A stretch of 64,000 bases of DNA, taken from NCBI GenBank assembly GCA_012932865.1, contig SAXG01000007.1, forward strand, positions 806,001 through 870,000, in the 5' to 3' direction. The position numbers and the translations under genes were made by a program. Under the pieces are notes generated by a model. The model saw only the letters and a program-made list of their open reading frames with translations. It did not search any database and was not told the origin of the DNA. The DNA comes from Amylostereum areolatum. Taxonomy: Eukaryota; Basidiomycota; Agaricomycetes; Russulales; Stereaceae. Shown here in pieces: positions 32,636 through 42,752 of the stretch (position 1 is its first letter; every line of letters begins with the position of its first letter).

Positions 32636-33426
32636 TAGTGTTGCCGAAGTTCAGTTCAGTTCGGTTCGGGACCCATCTTGCCCGAACCTGAACCTGAACC
32701 GACACCTCTGGGGGTGAACCTGAACCTGAACCTGAACCGAACCTCGGTTCAGGTTCAAACTCGGTTCGGACTCGGTTCAAACCCCAATTTTTGCTTTAGA
32801 ACACTTAGCATTCTGTGGTTACTAGTAGTACCAGTAGATGTAGTACATACAGCCTGGGGAAACATGACAATGGGTAGCGAGACAGTAGCAAGATGAGACA
32901 GTAGGGTGATAAGGAAGAGTGCGGGTCGAGAGCAAGGAGTGCGGGGGTGCTGGGGATGGCGACTGCTTGGCTCAAATGTGCCGTCAATGACAATGGCCAT
33001 CTGTCACTTGATGTCGTCACAACAGTGATGGGCTCATGCATGAAGGACCTGTCGAGAGCGAGGCTTGAGCGAGGCCACATAGAGAGTGTCGGAGGGGTGT
33101 GTGTAGAGGAATACAGAGGTTGGCCTTGTGGAGGAGGGTAAGGAACGAGGGTGGAGAGGTGGTGTTGTAGGGTGTGGAGTACTTCAGCAGGAGTGGGATG
33201 AGAGGCGGGGAAGGATGAGAGGTGAGGGTGAGAGGTGAGAGGGCCACGCAGCCTTGCACAGTTGAACACGGTTCGGGCCGGTTCTGTCGGTTCTTCCCTG
33301 GCCCGAACCTGAACCTGAACCGACGGGTGAAAACCAGAACCAGAACCAGAACCGGACCGAACTGTCGGTTCGGTTCTGTCGGTTCAGGTTCGGACCGCGG
33401 TTCTGAACCGAACTTTGGCAACACTA
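32636..33426. mobile_element. Non-autonomous hAT-like element
   Basis: 791 bp bordered by an 8-bp duplication ACGATCAT (32628-32635 and 33427-33434), the size used by hAT transposases. Its ends are inverted repeats TAGTGTTGCC(G/A)AAGTTC, matching the hAT TAGNG-type tip. Inside each end lie many subterminal copies of GGTTCAGGTTC / GAACCTGAACC (about 32645-32790 and 33270-33415), as hAT transposases use for binding. No transposase-like frame occurs in the middle, so it depends on an enzyme coded elsewhere. Confidence 0.85.
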
Positions 33427-33434
33427 ACGATCAT

Positions 33435-35137
33435 GATTGGACTTTCAAGCCTCCATCATGTCCTCCTTCCTGTTCGCCACCCTGCCATCGTCGGTTGCCT
33501 ATTCTTGCTCTGAGACGAGGGTAGGGCCCTAGATGTGCCAGAAATGGGCGATAGTCATCGATATCATCAATGTTCAAGGCGCGTGCTCAAGACGACATGG
33601 CCCCAACTACTTACGTGCGAACACGGACGCATAGATTCAACCTCCAATACACTCGTGGTACCCCCTCCCCCTCCCTCTTCCTAACCAGTCGATCTCACTC
33701 TTTCCAGCCTGGATGAACACGCGCCACATATTGACAAACCCTGCCCGAACTTCACCCACATCCGCAGCCAAAACAACGACATTCCAATTTTCTGAAATGG
33801 CCACTCAACGTCAACCTTTACGCCGGATCAGGTTCTGGCCCCTCGACCTACACCCAACCCCGTGCCTTCCTTATTGCGCTGCTCGCAGTATGTGTGTTCG
33901 ACATCTCGACTTGCTAGATGTTTTGACTGAGCAGAAGGTGATGCTCCCCAGTGCCAGGTTGTCGCGCGTGTGGCTGATCACACCGACTCACCGTGGCAAA
34001 ATCCAATCTCATACTGTGTTCCCTTTCCAATTCAGTGGCCCTGAATCGTATGTATCTCGTTGGTCTGGACTTCTCAGTGGGCTGACACCGTGGTCATCGC
34101 GTTTTGGACTAGCAGGTCTTGCAAGTGCTACTTCCAACACTCGTAGTCCAGCCCAAATCGTAGGACACATTTTCAGTTGCGGCCCAAGACACCACTTCAT
34201 CTCGGAGAACCTACGATGCATCAACAAGTCGCAGGCTGGGACTGTATCACCCAGTCGGTAAGTACGTGATTGCGTCTCAGCCTTTTTGGTCGCTCACTGC
34301 CCAAACGACACCAGTCGGGCTATTTTGTCGCCTCCTTTGGCCCCAACCACTTGCAATTCGAATCTGCGTGACCCTCAATGCACACCCGCCTTTTACTCCG
34401 ACCATAACTGTCTGGAGCACCTGTGCGAGTGGACGGCTGGACAACCCAAAGTCCTGTTCCCCGATCCAAGAGCATATCACCCACTCCGCCCTCTTCAGTG
34501 GTGACAAGTATGCGCCGTTTTACGAGAACCGATCTGTCACAACTCGCGAGGCAGTACAATGATGCAAACAGTCGTTGGAACGGGTGTGCAAAGTTCTCGT
34601 TGAAAATATTGGAGAACATGCGCACGCGAAGGGGTGCGGTTTTCAGTCGACGGTCGGAGACGCTAATTAGTTCTTCGGTTCTCCATTTCTGTGCCAGGGA
34701 ATGCGTCGGCTCTCGCGACTCGAGATTGGGTGTACCATATCCCGACAGGGTCTTGAGTAGTTGGAGAACTCCCGAGGTGTTGGCTGGCTGGATCCTCTAG
34801 CATCCAGCTGCTGATTGTATCACCATACTTCTCTGTGCACGGTCGCATTGATGGACGTGGGATTAGGTCCAGTTTCGCATTGCGCGCCTCGCAAGATGAA
34901 GGCCACCAGTGGGAGCATCTCGAATATTGTATTCGGACCACCATAAGTAACTGGCCGATACGGCAATACAGTGATAAGAAGGATAACTGTTCCATAGTGC
35001 ATAGTGTCCATAACCAATACTCACAGGCCTGGTAGGAGAACAACAGTCAAGAAGGATCTTTCCATAATGCATAAAGTGCTCATAACTGATGACCACACGT
35101 AGTACGCCGACTGGATTACGAACAGCCAAACCTTCTC
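33435..35137. other. No confident gene
   Basis: Several frames of 60-180 codons occur on both strands (for example 33713-34261 plus) without recognisable motifs or a consistent splice chain. Two imperfect copies of a TTCCATAGTGCATAGTGTCCATAA-like segment (about 34989 and 35062) suggest a decayed repeat. It may contain relics of older insertions. Confidence 0.3.
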
Positions 35138-35258
35138 CTAGACGTTCGAGTCGGCTGGGACGGCTTTTGCGACTATGTCGGAGTCGGCATCAGGTAGACG
35201 ACCGTCGATGATCTTTAATTTATCAGCATCCTGAAAGTCGCGCGTCTCCTTGAGAAGG
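35138..35258 (-). pseudogene. Membrane protein gene, 3' end, separated by retrotransposon
   Basis: Read on the minus strand with the LTR element and one TCCTT removed, the frame of the gene at 42753-44802 continues here as LLKETRDFQDADKLKIIDGR for 39 codons to TAG 35138-35140. The Asp codon is split by the insertion. The joined exon lengths divide by three. Confidence 0.85.
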
Positions 35259-35263
35259 TCCTT

Positions 35264-35720
35264 TGTCATGAACGGTCTATAATTTTCTTTTTACTTTACA
35301 TTGGTTACACGCTTTAGGACTTATCGACTTATCACCGGTCCGGCTCCACCTTGGCCCGGACCCGGCTCATTATATCCCGCCCGGACCCACGTGACTCATC
35401 TCGGTCCGGGTCTGACTCCTTTCTCTTGACTCATGCTGTACGATACTGACTCATGCTGTGCTCTTTTACATACGACTGCTTACTTATACTTGGTCTGCTT
35501 ACTGATCGCCGTGTATTGGTTGCTTACCTAAGTCTCTCTCCTCTTGTGTATATAAGGCTCGCTCTCGCTGTACATATTCCTTATCTCGAGCTAGTCAATT
35601 CTACCGACTTTGCTTGCTTTCCCTTGTCTGTCGCCGTGTCTGATCGGCTCCCCTCTGTCGTCCTCATCTTCTAGTCAGCTGTGTCGTAACTTGGTGCTGT
35701 CGCACTAGTCGTTGCTGACA
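35264..35720 (+). repeat. 5' LTR
   Basis: 457 bp with a TATATAAG box at 35549-35556 that would drive the element transcript. It differs from the 3' LTR at four sites. Confidence 0.93.
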
Positions 35721-35984
35721 TAAGCTCGAGATCTGTTTACTCTTGCACCACCCTACGACCGTCCCTACGTACTGTAGCGTAGTAGTAGTAGTACCCGTCT
35801 GGTACTGACCTTGTTCTTCCCCCGTGCCGCCCTAGACCGTTGCCCCCAGAGTACGCGACTCGTTACCCTGACATTGTGGTCGTGCGCACGTATACCGGTG
35901 CCGGCTTGACGTTTCCTCGAAACGTTACACCTACTCGAGACTCTCCAATACCAGGAGTTGAAAGCTCAGAGGTGACAGTAGAAG

Positions 35985-36593
35985 GTGCACCTTTGGTGTA
36001 GGAAACGAGTAAAAGCGGCGAAAGGAAAGCGGTTTAGGAAGTCTTTGGGCTCGTGTCCCCTAGACGAAGAGACAGCCAACAGGTCGAGAAGACTGAGGCA
36101 GACCGTCTTGCGATCTCATAACAGAACCACCTTCCCTCGACAAAATCTTCCCTTGCCGCACAGAGTAACCATTTCGACTGGGGGCTCGTGCATGGAAGAT
36201 TGGGGCTCGCAAGTACAAGAATTCATCCCCATCAGCCACGACGCTATCATCTCCCTCATCAACGAATCTAAAGACCCTTGGGCCTGGCACAATTGGAAGG
36301 TCGCCCTCGGCGTAGAAGAACTTGAAGACTCCGTCATAGACATCCACTTCTATCGCCTCAAAATAAGCGAACAAGGAAACGGAAACCTCTACGTCTACTC
36401 CTGCCCATACGTCACCTACCGCTACAAACTCGAGCAACCCCCAAAGACCTTCTACGCGCCCAACGAGAAAATACCAGTGGACACTCGACACACCCACCGC
36501 CTCCTTACACCAGGCAACACCCCCAGCCCCACACCAGAGCCAGAGGTCATTGACCTCACCCAGCCAGAGGTCATCGACCTCACCCACTTATAA
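35985..36593 (+). pseudogene. Gag leader region, ended by an in-frame TAA
   Basis: The open frame 35985-36593 includes IPISHDAIISLINESKDPWA and a duplicated PEVIDLTQPEVIDLTHL end, then TAA. The same frame stays open from 36594 through the gag ATG at 36900. So the leader and gag look like one protein with a single premature stop, or a stop passed by readthrough. No family was recognised for the leader itself. Its start codon is uncertain. Confidence 0.65.
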
Positions 36594-36899
36594 ACAATTC
36601 CCTCGTTCGGACTCAACGGCTCCGACTCCAGTTCTGACTCCGACACCGACGTTGAGGACGAAAACTGCTACATATATCCCCTCCCTCTAGGCTTCACTGA
36701 ACGAGGAAATGACTTCTTTGTCCAACTCGGAGACACCACTGTCGAAGTCGCCTTTGTAGCAACCCAAACAAGTGGCATCAGTTGGTACTTCGCCAACGAA
36801 AGCCAAGACGACCTCACTGAAGCCGACTTCAACCTCATCGCCGCCTCCGTCCTACCACCTGTCACCGACGAAGACTTCTCCGACCTCGACGAACCAATC

Positions 36900-38156
36900 A
36901 TGGCTGCCCAGTGGATCCGCACCGACCCCCAACCCCCTCTCCCCGCCGAACTTGCCAACTGCACCGAAATCGGTGGAACATGGAACATCGTCATCGGCCA
37001 AACTGGCTCTCCCATCCAACACATGAATAACGGCACCGACGATGCCTGGCTCATGGAAGTAAATGGCCAATGGGTCGCCATCCCTGCCGTGCTTGTTGCC
37101 GCCCTCAACCTGCCACCCCCCACCGTCAACGTCACGGCCCCCCCCATCACCGTCAACCCCCCTGCGGTCACTGTTAGTGCCCCAGCCGCCGCCGCCGCCA
37201 GACCCCCCCGAAAGAAAGTCCACGCGAAAACTCCTGAAGGCTTCTCTGGGAAACGAGAGGACTTCAATGACTGGATGCGGTCGTGCGAGGAATACATGCG
37301 AGCCGCTGAGGATGACCTCGTGACGGACAAGGACAAAGTCCTCTTCATTCTCACCTACATGACGGGGGAGGCAGCACGCACCTGGAAGGCCGAGTATGAG
37401 GATGCACACTTGGCCAATGGAGCCATGGTCGCCTGGGTGGACTTCCACAAAGCACTCAAAGGGGCCTTCACCGACGTCAATGAGCAGCACCGTGCCGCAG
37501 TCGAACTGGACGGGTTCAAACAGACGAAGGGTACCACTGCCCATGAATACTTCGCCAAGTTCGAGCAACTCGCAAGGAAGGCAGGATACTCCACGGCGCA
37601 GGACCCTATCCACCTCATGCAGCTGCTCAAACACAACGTCTACTATCGGACCATCGACTCCATCTACGACAGCGGCCACGTTCCTCAGAAATATGAGGAC
37701 CTCAAAGAGCGCATCATCCTGATCGACGGTCTGCGACAGGAGCGGGAGGACCTTAAGACCCAGCGCAGTGGACCCGTGCAGAACCAAAAACCCAAAGGAC
37801 AAGGATCGTCCAATGGGCAACAAGGGGGGCAGGTCCCATGGCGCCGCGATGGAACCGGCACGGTGCACGGTGGCAAAGGTCAGCCGATGGACGTCAACCG
37901 TGTCGACATCAAGGGGCGATGCTTCCGCTGCGGACAGAATGGCCACCAGGTGCGGGACTGCAGGGTGGACGTGAAGAACATCCGAGACATGTGGGGGAGG
38001 GACCGGTACACGGAACCGCCAAAGCGGGAGGCTCGAGCACAGACGTTCGAGACGCCCACCGCCTGGGCTAGGAGCCTGTCGGCCGAAGATCGGAAAAGCG
38101 TGATGGACGCGCTTCAAGCTCAGCCGAAGGTGGAGGAGAAGAAGGAGGGTTTTTGA
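36900..38156 (+). CDS. gag: Gag protein (retrotransposon capsid-nucleocapsid)
   Basis: 418 aa from ATG 36900; the frame is open upstream to 36594. A Pro/Val-rich linker precedes the capsid domain (GFSGKREDFNDWMRSCEEYM, ILTYMTGEAARTWKAEYED, VDFHKALKGAFTDV, TAHEYFAKFEQLARKAGY). The nucleocapsid zinc knuckle CFRCGQNGHQVRDC (CX2CX4HX4C) lies at about 37921-37962. It packages the element RNA in virus-like particles in the cytoplasm. It ends at TGA 38154-38156, directly after a GGGTTTT heptamer. Confidence 0.9.
   Translation: MAAQWIRTDPQPPLPAELANCTEIGGTWNIVIGQTGSPIQHMNNGTDDAWLMEVNGQWVAIPAVLVAALNLPPPTVNVTAPPITVNPPAVTVSAPAAAAARPPRKKVHAKTPEGFSGKREDFNDWMRSCEEYMRAAEDDLVTDKDKVLFILTYMTGEAARTWKAEYEDAHLANGAMVAWVDFHKALKGAFTDVNEQHRAAVELDGFKQTKGTTAHEYFAKFEQLARKAGYSTAQDPIHLMQLLKHNVYYRTIDSIYDSGHVPQKYEDLKERIILIDGLRQEREDLKTQRSGPVQNQKPKGQGSSNGQQGGQVPWRRDGTGTVHGGKGQPMDVNRVDIKGRCFRCGQNGHQVRDCRVDVKNIRDMWGRDRYTEPPKREARAQTFETPTAWARSLSAEDRKSVMDALQAQPKVEEKKEGF
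38147..38153 (+). promoter_or_regulatory. Putative -1 ribosomal frameshift site GGGTTTT
   Basis: In the gag frame the heptamer reads G-GGT-TTT, the X-XXY-YYZ form of a slippery site, and is followed at once by the gag stop TGA. The pol frame is exactly -1 to gag and is open across this point. I did not test for a downstream pseudoknot. Confidence 0.6.
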
Positions 38157-41100
38157 GGGGGCTGACGATGTACACGGCATCTGAAGCCCAAGTTTCTGTT
38201 TCTCGCCCGTCTGGTTTTGTGGCACCTCGGTGGCCTGGTTCTCGTTTACATATGCGCATTGTTGATTCGGACTGTACTACTACGGGGGATATCCCCATTA
38301 TGACTTCTCTTACGGACTCTATCGGTACGGGCACGCGTCCCGTTGTTATTTTAGATACTCAGGCTTCGATTTGTGAGCCTTCGGTTTTGGATATGGCTTT
38401 GGATACGGACTCGGTTTTGGATATGGACCCTGTGAAGTCAGGGACAACGCCGTGCGATGGAAGGGGCACGGCACCCAAATCATGTTATATGGCACCTGGA
38501 ACGGCTCAATGGACGCTTCGTCGCTTAAGGGAAGACAAACCCGAAAGTGCGATTGCAATCCTTCACATCTGGACACACCACCGACGCCGTGACGAGGCTA
38601 CTTATGAAGCCATCAAAGAGATAACTGGCATGGGAGACGAGTTAGCATGTCAAGCCCTACTAGAGCTTGCCACTCCTATGCAGTTCATACGCTCCTCCAG
38701 CGCCAAGGAACAAACGGTCATTCCCACACAACTGGTGGTAGATTCCAAGCGCATTGTCAAAGCTCTCGCACTCCTGGACAGTGGTTGCACTGGCTCGTGT
38801 ATCAACACGAAGTTCGTGCAGGAAAATCACATCCCCACGCGACGGACTGCTCGCCCAATCCCAGTACGAAATGCAGACGGCACTCTCAACGCAGGAGGTC
38901 CCATCACGGAATATGTCACACTTCGTCTAAATATTCAAGACCATGAAGAAAACATTGACCTGGCGGTCTCCAACCTAGGAGATACGGACCTTTTTATTGG
39001 ACATGAGTGGCTAAAGAAGCACAACCCTCGCATCGACTGGAAATCCGGGTCAATTGAATTCGACCGATGCCCTATCAGCTGCTCTCGTCCCCCTCCCCTC
39101 CTCAATATCGATGATGATGAAGAAGAGGAGGAAGAGCCAGTCCACATGGAAAAGGACGAGCAGCTGTTTGCTTTCGACTGGGATGGTTACAAAGCGACAT
39201 ACCACATCCGGACCCATGCATCAGACATTGCAATTGAAGAGCACGCTAAGAAAAAGGAACAGACCTTCTCTGAGCGAGTCCCAACAGTGTACCACGAATT
39301 CAAGGACATCTTTGACAAAGACGACTTCGACAAGCTCCCTGAGCGACGCCCATGGGACCACGCCATTGAGCTCACTCCTAACTTCAAACCGGTCGATTGC
39401 AAAGTTTACCCCCTCACATTGGATGAGCAGAAGCAACTGGACGCCTTTTTGGAAGAGAACCTGAGATCTGGCCGGATCCAACCGTCCAAATCACCCATGG
39501 CCTCCCCATTCTTCTTCATCAAGAAAAAAGACGGCTCGCTACGTCCTGTGCAGGACTATCGAAAGCTCAATGAGATGACGATAAAGAACCGTTACCCGCT
39601 CCCGCTCATCCAAGAGTTGGTTGACAAGCTTAAGGGAGCACGGCACTTTACCAAGCTCGATGTCCGATGGGGGTACAACAATGTTCGGATTAAAGAAGGG
39701 GACGAATGGAAAGCTGCATTCCGCACGAACAAAGGTCTCTACGAGCCTACGGTTATGTTCTTTGGACTCACCAACTCCCCGTCTACGTTCCAAGCTATGA
39801 TGAACGACCTGTTCAAAGACTTGATCCACCAAGGAGTCGTGGTCGTCTATTTGGACGACATCCTCATCTTCACGCATACGCTAGAAGAACATCGTCGAAT
39901 AGTCAAGGAGGTCCTCCGGATCCTGCGAGAAAATAAACTCTATCTGAAGCCAGAAAAGTGCGAGTTTGAGAAGGCAGAAATCGAATACCTGGGCATGATT
40001 GTTGGCGGAGGAAGGGTTCGCATGGATCCAGCAAAGGTCGCGGCAATCACCAATTGGCCAGCCCCCCAAAACGAAGAAACAACTTCAATCGTTTTTGGGC
40101 TTTTGCAACTTCTACCGTCGCTTTATCAAGGACTTCAGCGGCATTGCTCACCCAATGACTAAACTCACTGGGAAGATGGAATGGGTCTGGGACACCCCAC
40201 AGCAGGAGGCTTTTGAGGAACTCAAGCGACGTATAACATCGCAGCCAGTTCTAGCAATCCCTACAGACGAGGGGCAGTTCCGTGTCGAGGCGGACTCCTC
40301 TGACTATGCCACGGGCGCGGTACTTTCGCAACAACAGGACAATGGCAAATGGCACCCGGTCGCCTTCCTCTCAAAGTCCCTCAGCGAAGCTGAGAGGAAC
40401 TATGAGATTTATGACAAGGAATTACTGGCTATCATGACGGCGCTAGAGGAATGGAGACAATACCTCATGGGGGCACGACAGGAGTTTGAAATCTGGTCAG
40501 ATCATCACAATCTCACGTACTTCCGCAAGGCGCAGAAGCTAAATCGGAGACAAGCACGATGGTTAACGGAGCTACAAGAGTATCATTGTACGCTACTCCA
40601 CAAACCTGGCAAAACAATGGGCAAACCCGATGCTATTTCCCGACTAGCGGGCCTTGAGAAGGGGGAGAAAGACAATGAAAACATCGTCCTCCTGAAACCA
40701 GAACTCTTTCGTGCCCTCAACCATGCAGGAATCGTAACCAACGGACCTGACAATACCTTCATTGAGCGGATTCAGGAGGCTACCCTACTCCGAGACCATG
40801 CAGTAGAACGCGCCTTAGCACTCAAAGTAAAGGGATAGCTGGAACATGCAGATGGAACGGTCACCTGGCAACACAGACTCTATGTCCCAAGAGACAAAGG
40901 ACTCCGTGCAGACATCATCCAGGCTCACCATGACGGCCCGCTTGTCGGTCATCCAGGACGATACAAGACCCACGAGCTCATCACGCGCAACTACTGGTGG
41001 CCTGCCATTAGAGATGATGTCCGGAAATATGTCGAAGGATGTGAGACCTGCCAACGTACCAAGATTAGACACGATCGTATTGCCGCTCCACTCCACCCAC

Positions 41101-42302
41101 ATGACCCGCCACAAGCACCTTGGGAGCACGTATCCATTGACTTCGTCATGCCACTCCCAGGTCTCGGAGGGAAAAGACGCCATCTGCAATGTGAACTGCA
41201 TGGGTACCAAGCAGGTTGTATTCTGGGCCACGACCAAAGACCTAACAGAGGACGAACTCGCCTTCGAGTACCTACGCGAGGTGGTCCCCCATCATGGAAT
41301 TCCTAGAAAGATCGTCAGTGACCGCGGCAGCGTCTTTGTCTCCAAGTTCACCACGGCATTATTCCAACTGCTAGGCATTGAAGGGAACCCGTCCACGGCG
41401 TATCACCCTCAGACGGATGGACAGACCGAACAGCTCCAACATGACCATGGAAAACTACCTTCGCATCTTCGTCAATCAGCGACAAGACAATTGGACACGT
41501 TACCTCCCACTTGCCATGACTGCGCTCAACAACATGGTCCATAGTTCAATTGGGATGTCTCCCAACTTTGCCAACTATGGTCGGGAACTCTACCTGGGGA
41601 CAAACCCTCGACGTGAGACAGACAACCCATCGGCGAACGAGTTTGCACAACGCATGCGAGACATCTATGAGGAAGCCCGCTCTGCGCTAAAGGCAGCACA
41701 GGACGATCAAAAGCGCTTTTACGATCGCAAGAAGGACGAACCAATAGATTACAAAATTGGCGACTTCGTCTGGCTGGAAGCCAAGACCAGAGATGGCCAA
41801 ACCGTAATCAAAACAGGCACGTCCTATGCAAAAGCTAGATGACAAGCGCTTTGGTCCTTTCGAAATCCTGGAGAAAGTCGGAGCATCGGCTTACAAGCTT
41901 CGCCTCCCTACATCCTGGTCACGAAAACATCCGGTCTTCAACGAGTCCCTCCTATCTCCACACAACGGTCCCGCCTTTGACAATCAGCAGGCACCTACAC
42001 CTCCACCACCAGAGTTAGTCCAAGGAGAGGAAGTCTATGAGGTCGAAAAGATTATAGACTCCAAGAAGGTTGGTCGCGGCTTCAAGTACCTCGTCAAATG
42101 GAAAGGCTACCCAGACAATGACAATACTTGGGAGCCTCTCACCAATCTCCAGAATGCCAAGAAACGCATTGACAACTTCCACCGTGAACATCCGGGTGCC
42201 CCGAAACCTGCACGCCTTAATCGTTGGGAACTCCTGTCGGAGGAAGAAACTGGATCTGATTACGACGAGGACGTCGAATCTAAGGAAGGGGTGATGTCAT
42301 GA
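38153..42302 (+). pseudogene. pol: Pol polyprotein (PR-RT-RH-IN-chromodomain), frame-broken
   Basis: The protease has LLDSGCTGSCIN near 38775. The reverse transcriptase has PFFFIKKKDGSLRPVQDYRK, FTKLDVRWGYNNVRI, FFGLTNSPSTFQ and VVYLDDIL, its catalytic YLDD at 39848-39859. RNase H begins FRVEADSSDYATGAVLSQ near 40280. The integrase shows the HHCC finger (HHDGPLVGHP...CETCQRTK, about 40925-41055), SIDFV, SDRGSVF and TAYHPQTDGQTE. A C-terminal chromodomain (EVEKIIDSKKVGRGFKYLVKWKGYP, given here by positions 42041-42116) can target integration to methylated chromatin. One stop and four frame changes break the frame after RT. The last frame ends 8 bp inside the 3' LTR. Confidence 0.92.
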
Positions 42303-42752
42303 ACGGTCTATAATTTTCTTTTTACTTTACATTGGTTACACGCTTTAGGACTTATCGACTTATCACCGGTCCGGCTCCACCTTGGCCCGGACCCGGCTCA
42401 TCTATATCCCGCCCGGACCCACGTGACTCATCTCGGTCCGGGTCTGACTCCTTTCTCTTGACTCATGCTGTACGATACTGACTCATGCTGTGCTCTTTTA
42501 CATACGACTGCTTACTTATACTTGGTCTGCTTACTGATCGCCATGTATTGGTTGCTTACCTAAGTCTCTCTCCTCTTGTGTATATAAGGCTCGCTCTCGC
42601 TGTACATATTCCTTATCTCGAGCTAGTCAATTCTACCGACTTTGCTTGCTTTCCCTCGTCTGTCGCCGTGTCTGATCAGCTCCCCTCTGTCGTCCTCATC
42701 TTCTAGTCAGCTGTGTCGTAACTTGGTGCTGTCGCACTAGTCGTTGCTGACA
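42295..42752 (+). repeat. 3' LTR
   Basis: 458 bp, nearly identical to 35264-35720; TATA box TATATAAG at 42581-42588. It ends CTGACA, followed by the target duplication TCCTT. Confidence 0.93.

Larger units (their letters stand above)
35264..42752 (+). mobile_element. Ty3/gypsy chromodomain LTR retrotransposon (defective)
   Basis: LTRs of 457 and 458 bp start TGTCATGAAC and end GTTGCTGACA. A 5-bp duplication TCCTT flanks the element (35259-35263, 42753-42757). Internal order is gag, protease, reverse transcriptase, RNase H, integrase, chromodomain, the order of chromoviruses. The LTRs differ at only three substitutions and one indel, so insertion was recent. Yet coding lesions are many: in-frame TAA 36591-36593, frame changes near 40070, 41170, 41435 and 41825, and TAG 40836-40838. 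A purine-rich tract AAGGAAGGGG (42282-42291) precedes the 3' LTR. It splits a membrane-protein gene. Confidence 0.95.

Noticed and set aside
33713..34261. 182-codon plus-strand frame as a gene
   Set aside because: No family motif, no start context or intron pattern typical of neighbouring genes.
36852..38225. 457-codon minus-strand frame
   Set aside because: It is antisense to gag, which has clear capsid and zinc-knuckle motifs; the minus frame shows none.
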